Positions 59,332 to 64,000 of a stretch of DNA of 64,000 nt are shown in pieces. Location of the stretch: contig JAPOJQ010000001.1 of the NCBI GenBank assembly GCA_029978335.1, positions 62,001-126,000 on the forward strand, written 5' to 3'. Under the pieces are notes generated by a model. The model worked only from the letters and a program-made list of their open reading frames with translations. It was not told the origin of the DNA and did no database searches. The translations under genes and the position numbers were made by a program. The stretch comes from Actinomycetota bacterium (GTDB taxonomy: Bacteria; Actinomycetota; Acidimicrobiia; Acidimicrobiales; Ilumatobacteraceae). Positions within the stretch are counted from its first letter, which is position 1. Every line of letters begins with the position of its first letter.

Positions 59332-59451
59332 ATGGACGATGAGGACGATGAAGGGGCACAAGGGGCGGCGTGCCCGTATTGCGGTGACGCGTTGATCGAG
59401 GACGGGCCCGGGGGCCGTTGGTGTCCAGCGTGCGGTTCAGCGTTCAGATAA
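59332..59451 (+). CDS. 39-residue zinc-ribbon microprotein
   Basis: A tiny ORF with a strong GGAGG seven bases before its ATG, 43 bases downstream of tRNA-Leu. It has an acidic first ten residues, then CPYCGDALIED and WCPACGSAFR: two CxxC knuckles 16 residues apart that make a rubredoxin-like zinc ribbon. The track shows it as the end of a longer ORF that reads through the tRNA. It may be cotranscribed with the tRNA. Function unknown. Confidence 0.65.
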   Translation: MDDEDDEGAQGAACPYCGDALIEDGPGGRWCPACGSAFR

Positions 59452-59469
59452 CCCGCCGAAGTATCTGGC

Positions 59470-61011
59470 CTAGTCGATCGGTCGCGTGACGACCGTCGAG
59501 AAACACATCTCGTCGTCGCTGCCAAACGACCACAACACGTACGCCGGCTCCAGCGACGGATCACGACGTGATCGCTCCCACGAGCATTCGAAGCGCAACG
59601 TATCCCCAGGAGTGATCACGATGGAATCTGCTGGTTCGTAGTTGTACTGCCAGTCGTAATCCCAGTCCGGAATGTCCAATAGGACGAGTTCGTCTGGTGT
59701 GTCGGGGTTCAGCGTCATGCGATAGGTCGCGCCGAGATCATGCATATGCCCAAGCACCGAGATGATCTCACCGCTCGCTCGCACGGGCATGTCGCACGTC
59801 GACCACGCGGTGCCGGTTGTCATGCCAGCAAAGTCATCTGGTGTCACACCACACGACATGTTGATGAAGTCAGCCGGCACCACTCCATATTCCGCTCGTG
59901 CCGCAGCGGCGATGGCGTCCCGGTCGCATAGCGGCCCCGACTCGCCGGGACCGCACGGAATCTCCGCTGGCGTGAGGTACTGAGTAATCGTCACCTGTTG
60001 AAGTGAGAAGTCGCCCCGTGCGAGTGACAACTCAATGTGTGATGCATCAGGGCCCGGCCGCGTGTCGTAGTGGTAGTGAACCTGAATAACGAAGAAGTCA
60101 CCGGCGTCAACCCACAGCCCAGATCCATCGGGATAGACGTCGGGCAATTGCCCAGGCGCCCATCCCATCACGAAGGTGTCGTCCCCAAGGCCGGTGCCTC
60201 CGAAACACTCCCAGCCACTTCCAGGATCAGCAGCGTCGCGGGCATCGGCGGCGGCCCGTTGTGAGGACGGCACCAAGTACCCAATCGCATGATGGACCAC
60301 AGCGGTTTGGTCGGCTACGAATTGATGGCCGCGAAGCCACGCACCTTCGGTGAGGTTGGGGTCATAGACGAGGCACCGGTAGTCGTCGTAGCGACCGCCC
60401 TCTCCGTCATACGGCTCGCTCGGTGGGACGACCAAAGGTTCTCGAATCGCAGCGATTGGACCACCGACCATCGAGGTCGACGGGTCAACATCGAGGTTCG
60501 ATCCAGCGGCGATCCAGTCGAGAATGTCGGTGAGTTCTTCCTCGGTGAGCGCAAGAGAATCGACGTACGGCACGCCAAGATCGCTCGCTGGCCACGGCGG
60601 CATTGCGCCGCTCTCAAGCTGCTCGACAATGAATCGGTCGACATCCACCACGTCACGTGCCGTCGACAGATACCAATGCGTCGATCCGGGGCCACCCGGG
60701 TTATGACACGACGCGCAGTGCTCCATCAAGAGTGGCGCGACCCGGTCGGCAAACCCTGTTGGTTCACCACTTGGACTGAACGACACCGCCATCGCCGTGG
60801 ATCCTGCAAGAACTGGCTCAAGCGCCGGCTCGGTGGTCGTCGTCGTGGCAGGTGTCGTCGACGACGACACCGTCTCGGGCGCGTTCGTCGTCGAGGGCGG
60901 TGCACTTGTCGTACTCGTCACTGCAGTGGTCGACGAGCCTGATGGCGCAGCAACGCTCGCTCCGCAACCAGCAATCACCATGCTGGCAACGAGGATCAGC
61001 GCACCGCGCAC
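59470..61011 (-). CDS. lipoprotein combining cytochrome c and copper type II monooxygenase-like domains
   Basis: A 513-residue exported lipoprotein: signal MRGALILVASMVIAGC (lipobox VIAGC, Cys16), a Ser/Thr-rich spacer (residues 17-70), a mono-haem c motif CASCH at 99-103 with a candidate axial Met in GAMPPWPASD, then a PHM/DBH-like double jelly roll with copper-ligand-like motifs AVVHHAIGYL, VIQVHYHYDT and SVLGHMHDLGATYRM. In eukaryotic PHM these His/Met sets bind CuH and CuM. It may be a surface electron-transfer hydroxylase. GTG start, eight bases after the thiolase stop, so likely one operon. Confidence 0.82.
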   Translation of the reverse strand: MRGALILVASMVIAGCGASVAAPSGSSTTAVTSTTSAPPSTTNAPETVSSSTTPATTTTTEPALEPVLAGSTAMAVSFSPSGEPTGFADRVAPLLMEHCASCHNPGGPGSTHWYLSTARDVVDVDRFIVEQLESGAMPPWPASDLGVPYVDSLALTEEELTDILDWIAAGSNLDVDPSTSMVGGPIAAIREPLVVPPSEPYDGEGGRYDDYRCLVYDPNLTEGAWLRGHQFVADQTAVVHHAIGYLVPSSQRAAADARDAADPGSGWECFGGTGLGDDTFVMGWAPGQLPDVYPDGSGLWVDAGDFFVIQVHYHYDTRPGPDASHIELSLARGDFSLQQVTITQYLTPAEIPCGPGESGPLCDRDAIAAAARAEYGVVPADFINMSCGVTPDDFAGMTTGTAWSTCDMPVRASGEIISVLGHMHDLGATYRMTLNPDTPDELVLLDIPDWDYDWQYNYEPADSIVITPGDTLRFECSWERSRRDPSLEPAYVLWSFGSDDEMCFSTVVTRPID

Positions 61012-61019
61012 CGGTCTGC

Positions 61020-62171
61020 TCAGAGCCGCTCGATGATCGTCACGTTGGCTTGGCCGCCACCCTCACACATGGTCTGAAGGCCAAACCGACCGCCGGTGCG
61101 CTCGAGTTCATTCAGCAGCGTGACCATGAGTCGGGCACCAGTGGCACCGAGTGGGTGACCGAGCGCAATGGCCCCACCGCTTGGGTTGACCTTGGCCGGA
61201 TCGGCACCGATTTCTTTCAGCCATGCCATCGGCACAGGTGCAAACGCCTCATTGATCTCAACAGCATCGATGTCGTCGATCGACATACCGGTGCGCTCCA
61301 AGGCGCGGCGGGTCGCTGGAATCGGCGCGGACAGCATCATGATCGGATCATCGGCCAGCACGGTCATGTGATGAATTCGGGCCCGTGGGGTCAACCCATG
61401 CCGCTTCACCGCGTCCTCGCTGGCAATGAGCAATGCCGCCGAACCATCGGAAATCTGACTTGCGACCGCAGCCGTGATTCGGCCGCCCTCTCGTAACGTG
61501 GCGAGCGATCGCATCTTTTCGATGTTTGGCTCGCGGGGGCCCTCGTCATAGGTGAGACCATTGAGAGGAACGATCTCGTTATCGAAACGGCCTTCTGCTC
61601 GCGCCCGAATGGCGCGCTCGTGTGACTCGACAGCGAACGCCTCCATCTCGTCTCGCGAGATATCCCAATGCTCGGCCATCATCTCGGCACCGAGAAACTG
61701 GCTGACCTCGCCGCCGCCAAAACGTGACGACCAGCCGTGGGCACCGGTGAATGGATTGAACTCTGGGTCGTCATCTTTGCCAGCAAGGGCGCCTGCGGTG
61801 ATCGGCACCATCGACATGTTCTCAACGCCGCCAGCAACAACCATGTCCATGGTCCCCGACATCACCGCTTGAGCGGCAAACTGCACTGCTTGCTGCGCCG
61901 AACCGCACTGACGATCGATCGTGACCCCAGGAACGTGCATGGGCAGTCCAGCGGTCAGCCACGAGGTGCGAGCGATGCAACCCGACTGCTCCCAGACCGA
62001 GTTCACATTGCCGAAGACGACATCGTCGACGGCGTTGGGATCAACGCCGGAGCGCTCGATGAGCGCCTTGATCGAATGGGCGCCGAGATCAGCAGGATGC
62101 ACACTCGACAGTGCACCGCCACGGCGACCAACAGGAGAACGGACTGCATCAACAATGAACGCTTCGGTCAT
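61020..62171 (-). CDS. acetyl-CoA acetyltransferase (thiolase)
   Basis: A 383-residue thiolase: catalytic Cys89 in TIDRQCGSAQQAV, second-half motifs INEAFAPVPMAWLKE and the His of ALGHPLGATGARL, and the last Cys in MCEGGGQANVTII. Ser-rich substrate loops suggest a broad acyl-CoA thiolase as in actinobacterial lipid/steroid degradation rather than biosynthetic PhaA. It is leaderless by the TACGGT rule, six bases before its ATG. Confidence 0.93.
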   Translation of the reverse strand: MTEAFIVDAVRSPVGRRGGALSSVHPADLGAHSIKALIERSGVDPNAVDDVVFGNVNSVWEQSGCIARTSWLTAGLPMHVPGVTIDRQCGSAQQAVQFAAQAVMSGTMDMVVAGGVENMSMVPITAGALAGKDDDPEFNPFTGAHGWSSRFGGGEVSQFLGAEMMAEHWDISRDEMEAFAVESHERAIRARAEGRFDNEIVPLNGLTYDEGPREPNIEKMRSLATLREGGRITAAVASQISDGSAALLIASEDAVKRHGLTPRARIHHMTVLADDPIMMLSAPIPATRRALERTGMSIDDIDAVEINEAFAPVPMAWLKEIGADPAKVNPSGGAIALGHPLGATGARLMVTLLNELERTGGRFGLQTMCEGGGQANVTIIERL

Positions 62172-62177
62172 GGCCGC

Positions 62178-62183
62178 ACCGTA
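62178..62183 (-). promoter_or_regulatory. putative leaderless -10 (TACGGT) of the thiolase gene
   Basis: TACGGT on the minus strand is followed by six bases and the thiolase ATG at 62171. Confidence 0.55.
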
Positions 62184-62239
62184 GCCGCCAGCATTCGTCA
62201 GGTACCGAGCCGGAGCGACAGGAATGGCAGGCTGTGAAG

Positions 62240-63271
62240 ATGCGGGTCGAAGAACTGTCTACGCCAGCGCTACTCGTCGATGTCGATGCATTTGAGCGCA
62301 ATCTGGCGACGATGGCGACTCGTTTCCCCGGCGCATCGCTGCGACCGCACGTCAAGGCGCACAAGTGCACTGCACTGGCATCTCAGCAGGCCGCCATTGG
62401 CCATACGACCTTTACCTGTGCAACGCCGCGTGAAGTCATCGGCATGGCGGAGGCCGGCGTCGGAACCCATCTGTTGCTCGCCAACGAGGTCGTCGATCGG
62501 GATCGGCTTCGATCGATGGTCGTCGCGTGCGAGGCAGCGGGGATTGGACTCGCCGTGGCGGTCGATTCCGACGAGACGATTCGCTCCGCCACGCAGGCCG
62601 GTGTTCGTGAGGTGCTGATCGATGTCGATGTCGGGCTGCCGCGATGTGGCGTGAGCCCGGACGGCGCCAGGCGACTTGCCGACATGGCCCGTTCATCTGG
62701 CATGGCGGTTGTCGGGGTGATGGGCTACGAAGGGCACCTTCAGATGGTCACCGACCAACATGAGCGAGCGACACGAGTTCGCGAGTCCATGTTGTTGCTG
62801 CGACGAGCACACGATGACGTCGGCGGTGAGATCGTGTCGGCTGGCGGCACCGGCACGCATCGCATGCACACGATCGGCCTCGAATCTCCGAGTGGGGTCA
62901 CCGAGATCCAAGCAGGCAGTTACGCGCTGCTCGACAGCCAGTACGCAGCACTCGACGACGGATTCGCCGTGGCGTTGACCATTGCCGGCACCGTGATCTC
63001 CGTCAACGGTCGGCGCGGTGTGGCCGATGTCGGGTTGAAAGCGCTCGGCATGGATCACGGCGATCCCAGCATCGATGGCGCAAGCGTCTGGTTTTGCTCG
63101 GACGAGCATGTGACCTTCGCCGTGCCCGAAGGACAACAACTCGTGGTCGGCCAGCGCGTGCACGTGATCCCCGCCCATGTTGATCCAACGATCGCTCGCC
63201 ACGAGGCGATGTGGCTCGTTCGTGATGGCGAGGTGATCGATCGTTGGGCGATCGACCTGCGCCACTGGTAG
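62240..63271 (+). CDS. DSD1-type fold-III PLP enzyme (D-threonine aldolase / D-serine dehydratase-like)
   Basis: A 343-residue enzyme with an alanine-racemase-like barrel followed by a beta domain: TPALLVDVDAFERNLATMA, PLP lysine in RPHVKAHKC, VLIDVDVGLPRCGVSP, MGYEGHLQM, SAGGTGTHRMHTIG and the C-terminal metal-site-like HVIPAHVDPTI with a conserved His. The family cleaves D-threonine or dehydrates D-serine with a divalent metal. Start at ATG 62240 or GTG 62234; a CAGGCT six bases before the ATG supports 62240. It may act with the D-amino-acid-related amidohydrolase elsewhere in the window, but this is inference. Confidence 0.86.
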   Translation: MRVEELSTPALLVDVDAFERNLATMATRFPGASLRPHVKAHKCTALASQQAAIGHTTFTCATPREVIGMAEAGVGTHLLLANEVVDRDRLRSMVVACEAAGIGLAVAVDSDETIRSATQAGVREVLIDVDVGLPRCGVSPDGARRLADMARSSGMAVVGVMGYEGHLQMVTDQHERATRVRESMLLLRRAHDDVGGEIVSAGGTGTHRMHTIGLESPSGVTEIQAGSYALLDSQYAALDDGFAVALTIAGTVISVNGRRGVADVGLKALGMDHGDPSIDGASVWFCSDEHVTFAVPEGQQLVVGQRVHVIPAHVDPTIARHEAMWLVRDGEVIDRWAIDLRHW

Positions 63272-63275
63272 CTGT

Positions 63276-63857
63276 TCAGCCAGCTTTCAAACGCTGCAGC
63301 AAGGCTTGCAACGCACGCGACCGGTGCGAGATCGCATTCTTCTCTGCGGCGTTCATCTCAGCAAACGTCCTGCCGTCGCCATCAGCAGGAATGAAAATGG
63401 CGTCATAGCCAAACCCACGCTCGCCCCGATCGCGAGTGCCAATCGTCCCTTCGCAGACGCCTTCCGCGAAGGCGACTCCGCCAGCCGGATCGACGACGCA
63501 CATCACGGTGCGAAATCGTGCTGATCGGTGCTCAACACCTTCGAGACGTTCCAAGAGCAGACGCCGATTGGCTGCATCATCGGACGGCTCCCCGGCGAAT
63601 CGAGCCGACCTGACTCCCGGAGCGCCGTTGAGGGCATCGACTTCGAGGCCAGTGTCGTCGGCGAGTGCGGCGATACCGGTTGCGTCAGCAATGGCGCGGG
63701 CCTTGAGTTCGGCGTTGCCCTCGAGCGTCGGCGCGTCCTCCACGACATCGGGAACGTCAAGCGGTCGAGGCTCGAAAACGACGATGCCCTCGAGGAGCGC
63801 GGCGAGTTCGGCGACTTTCCCTGGATTCGCTGAGGCGCAGACGAGACGGCGGGTCAC
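63276..63857 (-). CDS. rdgB: XTP/dITP pyrophosphatase (RdgB/HAM1)
   Basis: A 193-residue house-cleaning enzyme that removes inosine and xanthosine triphosphates: [81 protein letters not shown] and the SHRSRAL signature. The GTG start overlaps the rph stop (GTGA), a common rph-rdgB pair. Confidence 0.95.
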   Translation of the reverse strand: MTRRLVCASANPGKVAELAALLEGIVVFEPRPLDVPDVVEDAPTLEGNAELKARAIADATGIAALADDTGLEVDALNGAPGVRSARFAGEPSDDAANRRLLLERLEGVEHRSARFRTVMCVVDPAGGVAFAEGVCEGTIGTRDRGERGFGYDAIFIPADGDGRTFAEMNAAEKNAISHRSRALQALLQRLKAG

Positions 63858-64000
63858 GAACGCGCTGGCGGGGCGACGGCGGTCATCTCATCTTGCAGAT
63901 CGGCGATTCGGCCAAGCCCGGCTTCGGCAAGCACGAGCATCGAATCCAATTCCGACCGAGTAAAGGCCATGCCTTCGGCTGTCCCCTGCACCTCGACAAA
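63854..64000 (-). CDS. rph: ribonuclease PH, 3' end (partial)
   Basis: Minus-strand frame ending at 63854 encodes [30 protein letters not shown].., the C-terminus of RNase PH, the phosphorolytic tRNA 3'-end trimming enzyme. It runs off the window edge, so the N-terminal part with the catalytic site is not seen. It is absent from the ORF track because it has no start in the window. Confidence 0.9.
   Translation of the reverse strand, partial: FVEVQGTAEGMAFTRSELDSMLVLAEAGLGRIADLQDEMTAVAPPARS

Overview
This 64 kb window is a gene-dense (about 60 protein genes, no non-genic stretch over 300 bases), high-GC actinobacterial chromosome segment. Several things point to the class Acidimicrobiia (Ilumatobacter-like), but this is inference from gene content and layout and no database was searched. 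They are the codon bias; inositol-phosphate synthase and a mycothiol-type DinB protein; the actinobacterial order comM-dprA-xerC-whiG-like sigma-M23-like / rpsB-tsf-pyrH-frr-cdsA-dxr-RIP-ispG; and GatCAB. I see no insertion sequence, prophage, CRISPR array or rRNA. One tRNA gene (Leu, UAG) is present.

Layout. 1-3.7 kb: a thiamine-type ABC importer (thiB, thiP, thiQ) whose ATPase carries a C-terminal GNAT acetyltransferase domain. 3.8-5.8 kb: two unrecognised helical proteins, the small one WXG100-like. 5.8-6.4 kb: a DinB/maleylpyruvate-isomerase-like protein. 6.5-9.6 kb: a corrinoid importer (btuD, btuC, btuF) behind a cobalamin riboswitch, divergent from cobO, a bicupin gene and a DUF368 lipid-carrier transporter (to 12 kb). 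12-14.8 kb: two amidohydrolases. 14.9-18.2 kb: an aminotransferase divergent from serC and a PAC2 gene. 18.2-22.2 kb: a coupled alkylsulfatase-like/arylsulfatase pair. 22.2-33.1 kb: amino-acid and inositol metabolism (metY, an MFS exporter, ilvB-ilvN-ilvC with a leader-peptide attenuator, ino1, a formyl-THF cyclo-ligase, a flavin reductase, DUF3054, ilvD). 33.2-37.2 kb: gatC-gatA-gatB downstream of lgt. 37-41.9 kb: esterase, M48 protease, YbaK deacylase, thioesterase and two CoA-ester lyases (one a Chloroflexus-type malyl-CoA lyase). 41.9-55.2 kb: the MEP-pathway, lipid and translation block, then the sigma factor, recombinase and competence block. 55.3-64 kb: a lipoprotein, clpP, two fold-II PLP enzymes, tRNA-Leu, a zinc-ribbon microprotein, a haem/copper monooxygenase-like lipoprotein, thiolase, a DSD1-type PLP enzyme, rdgB and the 3' end of rph.

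Regulation visible in the sequence includes a B12 riboswitch ending in a hairpin that buries the btuF Shine-Dalgarno, an ilvB leader peptide rich in Leu/Val/Ile followed by an intrinsic terminator, and a perfect palindrome on the promoter of a PLP enzyme. The most pervasive signal is a nAnnnT (mostly TAnnnT) hexamer placed 6-8 bases before the start codon of many genes without a Shine-Dalgarno. This is the layout expected of leaderless mRNAs, and in three cases the stop codon TAG of the upstream gene supplies the first three bases of that element.
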